A DNA stretch of 57,386 nt from Jiella sonneratiae (lineage in GTDB: Bacteria > Pseudomonadota > Alphaproteobacteria > Rhizobiales > Rhizobiaceae), in assembly GCF_017353515.1 (NCBI RefSeq), contig NZ_JAFMPY010000015.1:1-57386 (forward strand), read 5' to 3'. Shown here in pieces: positions 37,541-46,169 of this stretch. Under the pieces are notes generated by a model. It made no database searches. It saw nothing but the letters and a program-made list of their open reading frames with translations, and had not been told where the DNA came from. The position numbers were made by a program, and so were the translations under genes. Position 1 is the stretch's first letter; every line of letters begins with the position of its first letter.

Positions 37541-38338
37541 ATGGCATTTCACGAGCACGCCCTGACCAACGAGACGGCAGCCGTTGCGGGGCTTCGCGAA
37601 CCAAAATACGTCCTCGACGCCACCGACGTGCGGCCGGTTCTCATCGTCCTCCATCAGGAGACGTCGACGCCGGGTCGCGTCGGCCAGGTGCTGCAGCGCC
37701 ACGGCGTGGCGCTCGACATCCGGCGGCCGGTGCTCGGCCAGGCGCTGCCGGCGACGCTCGACGCCCATCGCGGGGCGATCGTCTTCGGCGGGCCGCCGAG
37801 CGCCAACGACCCGCACGACTACATCAAGGCCGAGCTCGACTGGATCGGCGTGCCGCTCAAGGAGGAGCGGCCGTTTCTCGGCATCTGCCTCGGCGCGCAG
37901 ATGCTGGCGAAACGTCTCGGCGCGGCGGTCGCCTCGCATCCGGGCGGCCTCGCGGAGATCGGCTATTATCCGCTCCGCTCGACGACCGAGGGACGCCAGA
38001 TCGTCCGCCACTGGCCGCAGATGATCTATCAGTGGCACCGCGAAGGCTTCGATCTGCCGCGCGGCGCCCGCCTGCTCGCCGAGGGCGACTGGTATCCGAA
38101 CCAGGCGTTCCAGTACGGACCGGCGGCCTTCGGCGTGCAGTTTCATGCCGAACTCACCCTTGCGATGATGCACCGCTGGACGACGCGGGGCCACGAGCGG
38201 CTGCAGCTTCCCGGGGCGCAGGCGCGGCGTGCGCATTTCGACGGCCGCAGCGTCTACGACGCGCCGGTGCTGCGATGGCTGGAAGCGTTTCTGGCACGCA
38301 GCTTCGGCCGCAGGGTCGAGGCCGCCGATCCCGCCTGA
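37541..38338 (+). CDS. Class I glutamine amidotransferase-like protein
   Basis: A 265-residue protein similar to the GuaA amidotransferase half. The oxyanion region is VFGGPPSANDPHDYIKAE, the nucleophile Cys lies in FLGICLGAQMLA, and the catalytic His and Glu in FGVQFHAELT. In place of a synthetase domain the C-terminus is a short helical tail. Such stand-alone proteins are usually annotated as glutamine amidotransferase; the acceptor is unknown. ATG at 37541 preferred over a TTG five codons earlier. Confidence 0.85.
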   Translation: MAFHEHALTNETAAVAGLREPKYVLDATDVRPVLIVLHQETSTPGRVGQVLQRHGVALDIRRPVLGQALPATLDAHRGAIVFGGPPSANDPHDYIKAELDWIGVPLKEERPFLGICLGAQMLAKRLGAAVASHPGGLAEIGYYPLRSTTEGRQIVRHWPQMIYQWHREGFDLPRGARLLAEGDWYPNQAFQYGPAAFGVQFHAELTLAMMHRWTTRGHERLQLPGAQARRAHFDGRSVYDAPVLRWLEAFLARSFGRRVEAADPA

Positions 38339-38392
38339 CACCGCCGACGTGGCGACGAGACATGCGCAGTCGATCTTGGCTGACCCGCTGCC

Positions 38393-38845
38393 TCAGCCCT
38401 TTCCGGCCTTTGCGGCGATCAGCTCAGCCGCCCGCGTCAGTGCGAAGTCGTATCCGCGTGTGCCGAAGCCGGCGACGACGCCCTCCGCCCGCCCGGAGAC
38501 GTAGGAGTGATGGCGGAAGCTCTCGCGCCGGTGGATGTTGGAGATGTGCACTTCCAGCACGAAGCCCTCGAAGGCGTTGAGAGCGTCGAGGATCGCCACC
38601 GAGGTGTGGCTGAAAGCCCCGGGGTTGACGACGATCGCCGCCGCGGCCTCGCGCGCCTCGTGGATCCAGTCGATGATTTCGTATTCGCGGTTCGACTGCA
38701 GGCAGCGCAGCTCGTGACCGAGCTCGGCGGCGAGATCCTTAAGCCGCCGCTCGACGTCGGCGAGCGTTTCATGGCCGTAGACCTCGGGCTGGCGCTTGCC
38801 GAGCAGGTTGAGATTGGGGCCGTTGATGCAGAAGATGGTCGCCAT
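38393..38845 (-). CDS. aroQ: 3-Dehydroquinate dehydratase, type II
   Basis: A 150-residue enzyme of the shikimate pathway: [18 protein letters not shown] with the catalytic Arg and Tyr, [14 protein letters not shown], and the catalytic His in [19 protein letters not shown], then [15 protein letters not shown]. It dehydrates 3-dehydroquinate to 3-dehydroshikimate; the fold is a flavodoxin-like dodecamer. MATIFC at 38845 fits the family better than the ATG three codons before. In many relatives aroQ precedes accBC; here its downstream neighbour is the amidotransferase gene on the other strand. Confidence 0.94.
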   Translation of the reverse strand: MATIFCINGPNLNLLGKRQPEVYGHETLADVERRLKDLAAELGHELRCLQSNREYEIIDWIHEAREAAAAIVVNPGAFSHTSVAILDALNAFEGFVLEVHISNIHRRESFRHHSYVSGRAEGVVAGFGTRGYDFALTRAAELIAAKAGKG

Positions 38846-38954
38846 GGGCCGCATTAGACCGCTGCCTCACGGCTTGGCAAGCCGTGAGGGGCGTGAGAGC
38901 TAGCGCGGGCTGAAATGAGCTTCGCTCATCTTCCTGCTCCATCTTCCTTTTCCC

Positions 38955-38999
38955 GCATGATCTTTTCCGAAAACCGGTTCCCACTTTTCGGGATCATGC
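38955..38999. repeat. Rhizobial intergenic palindromic element
   Basis: A 45-base element bounded by GCATGATC and GATCATGC, with CCGAAAA and TTTTCGG-like inner arms and a central ACCGGT. This is a known type of repeated palindrome scattered in Rhizobiales genomes (recalled, not searched). It touches the stop of the GNAT-like gene and may end its transcript. A small hairpin, ATGAGCTTCGCTCAT, lies at 38915-38929. Confidence 0.75.
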
Positions 39000-39000
39000 T

Positions 39001-40347
39001 TTAGCGCCGCGCGAGGGTGTCGCCGACCCACTCGCGGGCGAGCCGGGCGAGATTTCGCGAGCGCCGGCCCCTTGCGATCGCCTTGACGGCGGCATCGACG
39101 GCGTTCCGGCTCTCCGGCCGCAGCCCGATGACGTATGTCGCGACCGGCAGCCTTTCCGGCCAGAAGCGGTTCATCACGAAATGGTCGGGCATCGCGCAGG
39201 AATCAGCGCATTTGATCGCCGGATCGGCAATCAGGGCGCGCGTCGTCTCGTCGAGCAGCTGCTGCCCGGGGGACGCCCTGCCGAACGTCTCGTCATAGGC
39301 CATCTTCCAGGCAAACGCCTGGCCCGCCTGGACGAGGGCGACGAGGCTCGCCACCGGCCGCTCGGCGACGAGGAGGCTGTAGATGCGGGCCCGGCCGTCC
39401 TCGGCCAGAGCATTGATCGACTCGCGCGCAAATGCCGCCCGGTAGCGATCGAGGACCATCGCGCTGCGGATCCTGCCCTTCCATCCGCTGGCTTCGAGCG
39501 ACAGGAACTGCTCGAGCGCCGCGCGCACGCTCGCCGTGTCGCGGGAAACGCGGAAGGTGACCGGACCCTCTGCCTCGAGCAGCCGTCTCTGGCGCTGGAG
39601 TTCGCGCCGGCGCCGGGCCGAGATCGGCTGTGTCCGCAGGTAGTCGGCAGCCTCCGCCTTCACCAGCCCGGCGCGCGTGAAAGCGTCCACCGTGGCGATC
39701 GGCAGGCCGGCCGTCCGGACGGCATTGGCGAGGGCGGCGGCGAAGGGGCCGTCCGTCCGCGTTTCCGGCAGCACGAGGACGCCGGGAAGCCCGGTCTCGG
39801 CCGAGGCCAGCATCTCGAAGAAGCCGAGCAGCGTCTCTTCGGGATCGTCGCCGTCGAGCGGCAGCGTGCCCAGCCGGCCGAAAGGGTGGACCCAGGCGCG
39901 GATCGTCGAGACGCCCCGCAGCCCGAAGGTCCGCTCGATCGTGTAGGGCATCAGGAGGCGGAGGCGACTGCGCGACCTTCCCTCGTCGCGCAGGACCATC
40001 AGCCGCACGCTGCGGTCGTCGAGACGCGGCATCGCCGGGACGAAGAAGCGGGGATCGAAGAAGACGTTCGCCTCGATCGAACGGCGCGAGAGATGCTGCA
40101 GCTCGTCGATCAGCGAGAAGGCCTGTTCGGGACGATAGACGGTGAAGCGACGCGAACCGCCGCTGCGCGGCACGGCGACGTCGAGTTCGGCCGGTACCGG
40201 ATTCTCGGTCGTCATGCCCCTCGCGCGGCCGGCCAGCGACGTCGTCGAAACGACGTCCGCTTCCTGCGGCCGCTCGGCGCCGGCGAGCCTATCGGCGGCG
40301 TCACCAAATCCGGGTGGTGCATACTCCGTACTCGGCATACTCGACAT
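39001..40347 (-). CDS. CelD/FemAB-like GNAT-fold protein
   Basis: A 448-residue protein. The C-terminal two thirds fit the GNAT_6 (BioF2-like/CelD) fold: RRRELQRQRRLLEAEGPVTF, LEQFLSLEASGWKGR, VASLVALVQAGQAFAWKMAYDE, and FGRASPGQQLLDE. Such proteins are linked to exopolysaccharide or cellulose synthesis and to aminoacyl or acyl transfer. No TM segment. The N-terminus is uncertain: a start at MTTENPVP (40215) would remove 44 poorly typical residues. The start region holds a 9-base tandem run (CATACTCGG-like, near 40330-40360). Its stop abuts a palindromic element. Confidence 0.75.
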   Translation of the reverse strand: MSSMPSTEYAPPGFGDAADRLAGAERPQEADVVSTTSLAGRARGMTTENPVPAELDVAVPRSGGSRRFTVYRPEQAFSLIDELQHLSRRSIEANVFFDPRFFVPAMPRLDDRSVRLMVLRDEGRSRSRLRLLMPYTIERTFGLRGVSTIRAWVHPFGRLGTLPLDGDDPEETLLGFFEMLASAETGLPGVLVLPETRTDGPFAAALANAVRTAGLPIATVDAFTRAGLVKAEAADYLRTQPISARRRRELQRQRRLLEAEGPVTFRVSRDTASVRAALEQFLSLEASGWKGRIRSAMVLDRYRAAFARESINALAEDGRARIYSLLVAERPVASLVALVQAGQAFAWKMAYDETFGRASPGQQLLDETTRALIADPAIKCADSCAMPDHFVMNRFWPERLPVATYVIGLRPESRNAVDAAVKAIARGRRSRNLARLAREWVGDTLARR

Positions 40348-40516
40348 ACTCGGCTACACGCTCTCTCGGGTCGTCCTGACCAGTGCCGCTCCGCTCCATA
40401 TTCACCAGGAGATTTTAAGATTTCGTCGCAGGTTTCAATCCGGGACAATTCGCCTCGCCAACGGACCGTTGTGGCGGGAGGAAATGCCCTCGCGCCCGGG
40501 CGTCTGTCGCCTCTCT

Positions 40517-41071
40517 TCAGCCGGAGAAGCCGCCAGCGGCGAGGAAGGCCTGCTCCGGCTCCGTCGTCTCCCGGCCAAGCACTTCATTACGATGGGGAAA
40601 CCGCCCGAAGCGGGCGATGATGTCGCGATGCATTTCGGCGAATTTCACGTTGTCCGCCTCGCCGAGCCGCTCCATCCAGGCGACGCAGTCCTGTTGGTCG
40701 GAAAGCTGCTCCGAGTGCATCAGCGGCAGTGCCAGAAACTGGTTGACGTCCTCGGCCACGATTTCGTGATCGCCGCGCGCGAGCGCCATGCGGGCAATTC
40801 CGGCGGCCTTGCCGTCGGTGGCAAATGCCAGCGGGCTGCCGCGAAACATGTTGCGCGGAAACTGGTCGAGGAGGATGATCAGCGCCAGCGCGCCGTTGGC
40901 CTCCTCGGCCCAGGCGTCGAGTTCGCCGCGCGCGGCCATTTCGTAGAGGTCGCCGAAGCGTCGTCGGATCGTCGCGTCGAAGGCTTCGTCCTTCTCGAAC
41001 CAGCGTTCGGGGCCCGCCTCGCGCCAGAACTCGACGATCGTCTGTGGGTCGGCGGACGAAGGGTGGGGCAT
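40517..41071 (-). CDS. DUF924-family protein
   Basis: A 184-residue helical protein, clear DUF924: IVEFWREAGPERWFEKDEAFDATIRRRFG, ALALIILLDQFPRNMFRGSPLAFATD, and HSEQLSDQQDCV, then RFGRFPHRNEVLGRETT. The family is common in Proteobacteria and fungi and has no proven function; its fold resembles TPR proteins. It is divergent from the TusA-like gene. Confidence 0.93.
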   Translation of the reverse strand: MPHPSSADPQTIVEFWREAGPERWFEKDEAFDATIRRRFGDLYEMAARGELDAWAEEANGALALIILLDQFPRNMFRGSPLAFATDGKAAGIARMALARGDHEIVAEDVNQFLALPLMHSEQLSDQQDCVAWMERLGEADNVKFAEMHRDIIARFGRFPHRNEVLGRETTEPEQAFLAAGGFSG

Positions 41072-41161
41072 GGCTCGGCTTTCCTGTCGGCGCGCAAGTT
41101 CGCGGCACGCAGCGTGCGAGCGGGAGATAGTGACGCCGCAGCGGCGTCAAAGAGGGTGTGA

Positions 41162-41428
41162 ATGAAAAGCGTGGCGACGATCGAGGCCGAGCGGTGGGTG
41201 GAACTCGACCTGACGGGTCTGCGCTGCCCGCTGCCGGTGCTTCGAACCCGCAAACATCTGGCCGGGCTGCCCGACGGAATGGGGCTTGCCGTCGTTGCCG
41301 ACGATCCCCTCGCGACGCTCGACATCACCCATCTGTGCCGCGAGGAAGGGCATCTGCTCGCCGCGACGCGGCTGGAAGGCACTGCAACGCGCTTTGAGAT
41401 CGTCAAGCGGCGCCGGGCGGTGGAATGA
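41162..41428 (+). CDS. TusA-like sulfurtransferase
   Basis: An 88-residue protein with the TusA/SirA fold: ELDLTGLRCPLPVLRTRKHL holds the CPxP motif with the sulfur-carrying Cys, then VVADDPLATLDITHLCREEGH and the final strand. TusA proteins relay sulfur as a persulfide for tRNA thiolation, molybdenum cofactor and other uses. The second Cys in HLCREE is usual in this subgroup. ATG at 41162; it is convergent with the COG0523 gene 37 bases on. Confidence 0.9.
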   Translation: MKSVATIEAERWVELDLTGLRCPLPVLRTRKHLAGLPDGMGLAVVADDPLATLDITHLCREEGHLLAATRLEGTATRFEIVKRRRAVE

Positions 41429-41465
41429 CGCCGGAGGCCTCCGCCGTCTCGCGGCGCCGGGCCGC

Positions 41466-42689
41466 TCAAGCTTCGAAGCGATGGCCCGGCACGGCGAGGG
41501 GGTTTGCTTCGATCGCCGCGCGGTCGGCCGCATCCGGGGCAATGCCGCCGGTGAAGGCGCCGAAGAGGTCGCGGGCGTAGCGCTCGTCGAGGCCGCTGCC
41601 GATGAGGACGATAAGCGTCTTCGCGGCCGCGCCCCGGGGCCAGGCCGGAAGCTGGGCGGGCGGATGCATGAAGCCCTGGACGCCGTGGATGACGAGGGGG
41701 CGTGCCGGGTTCTCGGCGAGGAGGACGACCCCCTTCATTCTCAGGATCTTCCCGCCCGCGGTCTCGGTGAGGATCTCGAGAAAGCTCGCGATGGCGTCGA
41801 AGGGGACGGGCCGGTCGGTCTCCAGCGAGATCGAGCGGATGGCGTCGTGGCGGAAATGGTCGTGGTCATGTCCATGATGACGATGGCCGGCATGGTCGCT
41901 GCAGTCGTCGCCCGCCCCGTCCGCCTCCGAGGGGCACGCCTGCTGGTCCCGCGGGGCGTTTCGTGGGGCGCCACCCGGCAAGGGTCCCGATCGCAGCGGC
42001 TCGCCCAGCCAGTTCGACAGGCCTTCGCCGCGCGACAGGCTATCGGCGAGGCCGCATCCGACGAGAACGCCCTCGGCGCCGGTGACGGTGGCCGCGTCGA
42101 CGATCGGGGCGCGCGGATTGATGCGGCGGACGGCCGCGTGCAGCGAAGCGACGGCGTCGGCCGAGACGAGGTCGGCCTTGGTGAGGACGATCCGGTCGGC
42201 GACCGCGATCTGGCGGCGGCTCTCCTCGTGAGCGGCAAGGGTGGCGAGGCCGTGGGCCGCGTCGACGACGGTGACGACGCCGTCCAGCGCATAGGCGTGC
42301 GACAGGAAGGGATGCGCCATGATCGCCGAAAGGATCGGGCCGGGATCGGCGAGCCCCGTCGTCTCGACCAGGACGCGGGCCGGCGGGCGTCGGCCTTCCG
42401 TCGCTCCGGCCCCGGCCGCGAGGTCGGCGAGGGTGTCGACGAGTTCGCCGCGCACCGTGCAGCAGAGGCAGCCGTTCGACAGCGAGATGACACCATCGCT
42501 CGACACCGCCTCGATCAGCAGCGGATCGATCGCCGCCTCGCCGAACTCGTTCACCACAACCGCGGCGTCGCCGAGGGCGGGGTCGCCGATCAGGCGGTTC
42601 AGCAGCGTCGTCTTGCCGGCGCCGAGAAAACCGGTGAGGAGCGTCAGCCGGATCGGCACGCCCCGGGCGCCGTCGTCACTTGCCATCAC
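41466..42689 (-). CDS. COG0523 (CobW/ZigA-type) GTPase
   Basis: A 407-residue G3E GTPase. Walker A is GFLGAGKTTLLNRL, the switch region has VVVNEFGEAAID, the metal-binding CxCC is in NGCLCCTVRGEL, and the base-specificity loop is TKAD. A His/Asp-rich loop (DHAGHRHHGHDHDHFRHD) precedes the CobW_C domain. Such proteins act as metallochaperones for zinc, cobalt or iron. The metal cannot be told; no Zur box or cobalamin riboswitch was seen upstream. It starts three bases after the carboxypeptidase gene on the same strand, so is in its operon. Confidence 0.9.
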   Translation of the reverse strand: MMASDDGARGVPIRLTLLTGFLGAGKTTLLNRLIGDPALGDAAVVVNEFGEAAIDPLLIEAVSSDGVISLSNGCLCCTVRGELVDTLADLAAGAGATEGRRPPARVLVETTGLADPGPILSAIMAHPFLSHAYALDGVVTVVDAAHGLATLAAHEESRRQIAVADRIVLTKADLVSADAVASLHAAVRRINPRAPIVDAATVTGAEGVLVGCGLADSLSRGEGLSNWLGEPLRSGPLPGGAPRNAPRDQQACPSEADGAGDDCSDHAGHRHHGHDHDHFRHDAIRSISLETDRPVPFDAIASFLEILTETAGGKILRMKGVVLLAENPARPLVIHGVQGFMHPPAQLPAWPRGAAAKTLIVLIGSGLDERYARDLFGAFTGGIAPDAADRAAIEANPLAVPGHRFEA

Positions 42690-42692
42690 GCG

Positions 42693-44342
42693 CTAGTTCG
42701 CTCCGATTTCGGCCGCCTGGCCCCGATGCCCGTAGGCGGCGGGTCTGAGGTCGAAGCCGATCTCGGTGTCGAGCCGCGGCCCGCGCTTGGCGAGCGGGCT
42801 GTGGACGCCGAGCTTGAAGCGCAGGGCGCTCTGCCGGCCGCTATAGGCATTGACGGCGGAAGGCTTGTCGGTCGGTCGGTCGGCGGTCGGCAGCGGGGAG
42901 GCGGCCTCGCCGGGAGCTGCACCGTCGGGCCCTGTTCCGCCGGACGCCGTTCCGTCGCTCTGGCCGGCCATCGTGTCGGGTGCTGGCGGCGTCGGACGCG
43001 GCGTCGGGATCGGAATGCCGTAATTGGCGATGATCGACACGCCCGGATCGACGAGGTCGTTGCCCGCCGCGCCGCCGAGCCCGACCTTCACGGTGACCGG
43101 CGCGCGCTTCATTTCCGTCAGGTAGGGCGAGCCGAACATCTCGTCGCGGTTCTCCTCCTCGACCCGTTCGTTCGCCCGCGCCGTGCGTCCCGCCTTGCCG
43201 CAGATGAAGTCGGAAATGTCCAGCACCTCGCCGCTGGAGGTCGGGAGCTGATCGAGGGTCACGTCCTTCGTCGCCGGATCGGTCTCGAAGCCGGCTTGGA
43301 GCAGCGAGGCCGAGAGGCGCTCGCGCGGGATCGTGCCGTTGGCGCCGAGGACGACGGCGACCAGCGTCCGGCCGTTGCGCGTCGCCGAGGAGACGAGGTT
43401 GAAGCCCGAGGCGCAGATATAGCCGGTCTTCATGCCGTCCGCCCCCTCGAACCGGCCGAGCAGCTTGTTGCCGTTGCGCATCAGCGCCTTGCCGTTGGTG
43501 ATCGCCTCGATGTCGAAATAGCCGGCGAATGCCGGGAATTCGCGCCGGATGCGGACCGCGATGGTCGCGAGATCCTTGGCCGAGGAATACTGGCCTTCGC
43601 CGGGCAGGCCGTTGGGGTTGATGTAGTGGGTGTCCTTCATGCCGAGTGCCGCCGCCTCGGCATTCATCATGTCGACGAAGTCGCCTTCCGATTCATGCGC
43701 GAGGCTCTGGCCGATCGCCATGGCGATGTCGTTCGCCGACTTGACCAGCATCATCTTCAGCGCGGTGTCGAGGCGGATCACCGACCCCGCCGGATAGCCC
43801 ATCTTGGCCGGCGCCTGGCTGGCGGCGAGCCGCGTGACGATCACCGGCGAATCGAGCGAGACGCGGCCTTCGCGCAGCGCCTTCAGCGCGAGATAGGCCG
43901 TCATCAGCTTGGTCGTGGAAGCGGGATAGCGACGCTCGCTGGCATCGTGCTCGGACAGCACCTTGCCCGTCGCGACGTCGACGACGACGCTGGACATCGA
44001 CGGCGCCGAGGGGGTCTCGGATGCTGCCGCGGCAGCGTCCGACGGCGACGCGGCATCCGTCGACTGCGCGGCGGCATCGGCATCCGAATCGGCGTCGGCC
44101 TCAGGCCCGGATTTTGCCGGATCGACCTTGCCGGTCTCGCCTGCTGCCGGCCCTGTCGCCGATTCGGCCGAGGGATCGCTCGCCTGGGGCTCGGTCTTCG
44201 CCGCCTCGGCCGCCTGGGGCTTCGGCGTCGGAACCGCGACCGCGGCCTGTCGCGCTTCGGCGAGACCCGCCGGAGCAGCGGCGGCGATGGCCAGCGAAAG
44301 CATTGCGCTGCCGATCAGACGTTGCCAGTCGGACGATCTCAC
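42693..44342 (-). CDS. D-alanyl-D-alanine carboxypeptidase (DacA/DacF-type PBP)
   Basis: A 549-residue exported enzyme that trims peptidoglycan stem peptides. The signal peptide ends near LAEA. An Ala/Asp/Ser-rich linker of about 80 residues follows, then the S11 peptidase with SxxK (YPASTTKLM), SxN (VKSANDIA) and KTG (GADGMKTGYICASG). The C-terminal 130 residues are Pro/Thr-rich, with PIPTPRPTPPAP near 450-470. The start is GTG at 44342, eight bases after AGGAGG; TTG one codon before is possible. The linker before the catalytic domain is longer than usual. It leads an operon with the COG0523 gene. Confidence 0.88.
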   Translation of the reverse strand: MRSSDWQRLIGSAMLSLAIAAAAPAGLAEARQAAVAVPTPKPQAAEAAKTEPQASDPSAESATGPAAGETGKVDPAKSGPEADADSDADAAAQSTDAASPSDAAAAASETPSAPSMSSVVVDVATGKVLSEHDASERRYPASTTKLMTAYLALKALREGRVSLDSPVIVTRLAASQAPAKMGYPAGSVIRLDTALKMMLVKSANDIAMAIGQSLAHESEGDFVDMMNAEAAALGMKDTHYINPNGLPGEGQYSSAKDLATIAVRIRREFPAFAGYFDIEAITNGKALMRNGNKLLGRFEGADGMKTGYICASGFNLVSSATRNGRTLVAVVLGANGTIPRERLSASLLQAGFETDPATKDVTLDQLPTSSGEVLDISDFICGKAGRTARANERVEEENRDEMFGSPYLTEMKRAPVTVKVGLGGAAGNDLVDPGVSIIANYGIPIPTPRPTPPAPDTMAGQSDGTASGGTGPDGAAPGEAASPLPTADRPTDKPSAVNAYSGRQSALRFKLGVHSPLAKRGPRLDTEIGFDLRPAAYGHRGQAAEIGAN

Positions 44343-44564
44343 CAACTGCGCCTCCTTCTCATCGTCGTCGATGGCGCCGCCCGGGCGGCCGGCCGGTTGA
44401 CAGGCCGCGCCGCCCGTGTCGCACTGCGAAAGAACGCCCGGCGGCGCCGGTTCGGGCCGGTGGTCGCCCGCCATGCCGGACGCGCTTGCGCAGGGCGGAC
44501 CGGAGCGGCAGACGGTGGATGCTTGCCGGCCCGGGCAGCGCCACGCCTCGAACGGAAACAAATC

Positions 44565-45734
44565 ATGCCTGTCAGTAACCGAATCGCCGCTCTAAGGCCA
44601 GAGATCGAAGCTTGGCGGCATGCGCTCCACGCCGAGCCCGAACTTCTCTACGACGTCGGCGACACGGCGGCCTTCGTGGCGGCGCGGCTCGAGGAGTTCG
44701 GCTGCGACATGGTGGCGACGGGCATCGGCCGGACCGGCGTCGTCGGCCTGATCCACGGCCGCGAGGGCCCCGGCGGCCGGATGATCGGCCTCAGGGCCGA
44801 TATGGACGCCCTGCCGATCGTCGAGGAGACCGGCAAAGACTACGCCTCGCGCCGCGCCGGCGCGATGCATGCCTGCGGCCACGACGGCCACATGGCGATG
44901 CTGCTCGGCGCCGCCAAGGGGCTTTGCGAGACCCGCGGCTTTTCCGGCACCGTGGCGCTGATCTTCCAGCCGGCGGAAGAGGGCGGCGCCGGCGGCAAGG
45001 CCATGATCGAGGACGGCCTGTTCGACCGCTTTCCCGTCGAGAAGGTCTACGGCATGCACAATCTGCCCGGCCTGCCGGTCGGACGCTTCGGCATGCGCCA
45101 CGGGGCGATCATGGCCTCGACCGACGAATTCGCCGTCACGCTCAAGGGGCGGGGCAGCCACGCCGCGCTGCCGCATCGCGCCGCCGACCCGATTCTCGCA
45201 GGCGCGGCGCTGGTGCAGGCGATGCAGGCGATCGTCTCCCGAAACACCGATCCGCTCAGATCGCTGGTCGTCTCGGTAACGCAGTTTCACGGCGGCTACG
45301 CCCACAACGTCATTCCCGACACGGCGACCGTTTCCGGCACCGTCCGCGCGCTCGATACGGGGATGCGCGATCTCGCCGAAAAGCGGATCCGCGAAATTTC
45401 CGCCGGGATCGCCAGCGCACACGACCTCGAGGCGGTCGTCGACTGGGACCGCAACTATCCGGTGACGGTCAACGACGCGGCGGAGAGCGACTTCTGCGCC
45501 GAGGTCGCAGGCGAGGTCGCCGGACCTGCCAATGTCGATCCCTCGGCACCGCCGCTGCTTGCCGGCGAGGACTTTTCCTACATGCTCGAGGAAAAGCCCG
45601 GCGCCTACGTCTTCATCGGCAACGGCGACACTTCGGGCCTCCACACCGCCGCTTACGACTTTTCCGACGAGGCCCTGGTGTTCGGCGCGAGCTACTGGGT
45701 GCGGCTGGTCGAACGGGCGCTCCCGGCTGGCTGA
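44565..45734 (+). CDS. M20-family amidohydrolase (hippurate hydrolase-like)
   Basis: A 389-residue cytosolic enzyme. The metal-site block GAMHACGHDGHMAMLLGAAK, the acidic QPAEEGGAGGKAMIEDG, YGMHNLPGLPVGRFG and the C-terminal LAGEDFSYMLEEKPGAYVFIGNG identify M20D amidohydrolases (HipO, IAA-amino acid hydrolase and N-acetyl-diaminopimelate deacetylase type). It removes an acyl group from an amino acid; the substrate is not determined. ATG at 44565. The same frame stays open for more than 3 kb upstream, but there it is a shadow of the genes on the other strand. Confidence 0.92.
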   Translation: MPVSNRIAALRPEIEAWRHALHAEPELLYDVGDTAAFVAARLEEFGCDMVATGIGRTGVVGLIHGREGPGGRMIGLRADMDALPIVEETGKDYASRRAGAMHACGHDGHMAMLLGAAKGLCETRGFSGTVALIFQPAEEGGAGGKAMIEDGLFDRFPVEKVYGMHNLPGLPVGRFGMRHGAIMASTDEFAVTLKGRGSHAALPHRAADPILAGAALVQAMQAIVSRNTDPLRSLVVSVTQFHGGYAHNVIPDTATVSGTVRALDTGMRDLAEKRIREISAGIASAHDLEAVVDWDRNYPVTVNDAAESDFCAEVAGEVAGPANVDPSAPPLLAGEDFSYMLEEKPGAYVFIGNGDTSGLHTAAYDFSDEALVFGASYWVRLVERALPAG

Positions 45735-46169
45735 TCCGGCCCCGGGCCGACGGGCCGACGGCACGCTGCAAGCGATAAGCCTTTCTGGCGATGTCACCCG
45801 GCGCACCCATCGCGCCGGCCGCCCGGGGTAGCGCGCGACACATCGCCCGGCGCGTGCCACCTTCTCGGCGCACCTCTCATCCCGACAGACGCCTGTCCTG
45901 CAGGGCGCGGCGATTTCCGCCGCCCGCCGGGCGGGGCTGGCACGCCGCTTGCTGAACCGAAGTCGTCGCGACGGCGGGAGGCGCTGCGACGGCAGGCGAG
46001 GGCGAACCGGTGACGATCACCGGAGCCGCGATCTCGACGGGCGTCGGCCGGGTCTTCCCACATCGGCAGAGCGTTCCGCCGCCGCGTCGCGGCCCGCCAT
46101 CCGGCAGGGCCGCCGAGGGAAATCGTTTCGCACGGGCCGCCCCGGCCCATCGAGTGGAGGAAAATCACC
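45735..46169. other. Intergenic control region of the TRAP operon
   Basis: About 435 bases. It holds a sigma-54 promoter (45938-45953) and, upstream of it, two dyads: GACAG-ACGC-CTGTC at 45884-45897 and CGGCG-ATTTC-CGCCG at 45908-45922. These may be activator sites, though they lie closer to the promoter than most enhancer-binding sites. No gene was recognised. Confidence 0.6.
45938..45953 (+). promoter_or_regulatory. Sigma-54 promoter of the TRAP transporter operon
   Basis: TGGCACG-N4-TTGCT, an exact match to the RpoN (-24/-12) consensus with GG and GC ten bases apart. Transcription would start near 45965, giving a leader of about 200 bases before dctP. An enhancer-binding activator such as DctD is required by such promoters; none is encoded in the window. 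Confidence 0.8.

Noticed and set aside
33789-37604. A 1,271-codon open frame on the minus strand.
   Set aside because: Antisense to mic60, the HemY-like gene and the TerB gene, all of which have clear domains. It is a GC shadow.
41286-44564. A very long open frame (over 1,400 codons with the M20 gene) on the plus strand.
   Set aside because: It runs antisense to the COG0523 GTPase and carboxypeptidase genes, and its translation is Arg/Gly/Asp-rich with no domain. The frame is open because of high GC; only the part from 44565 is a gene.
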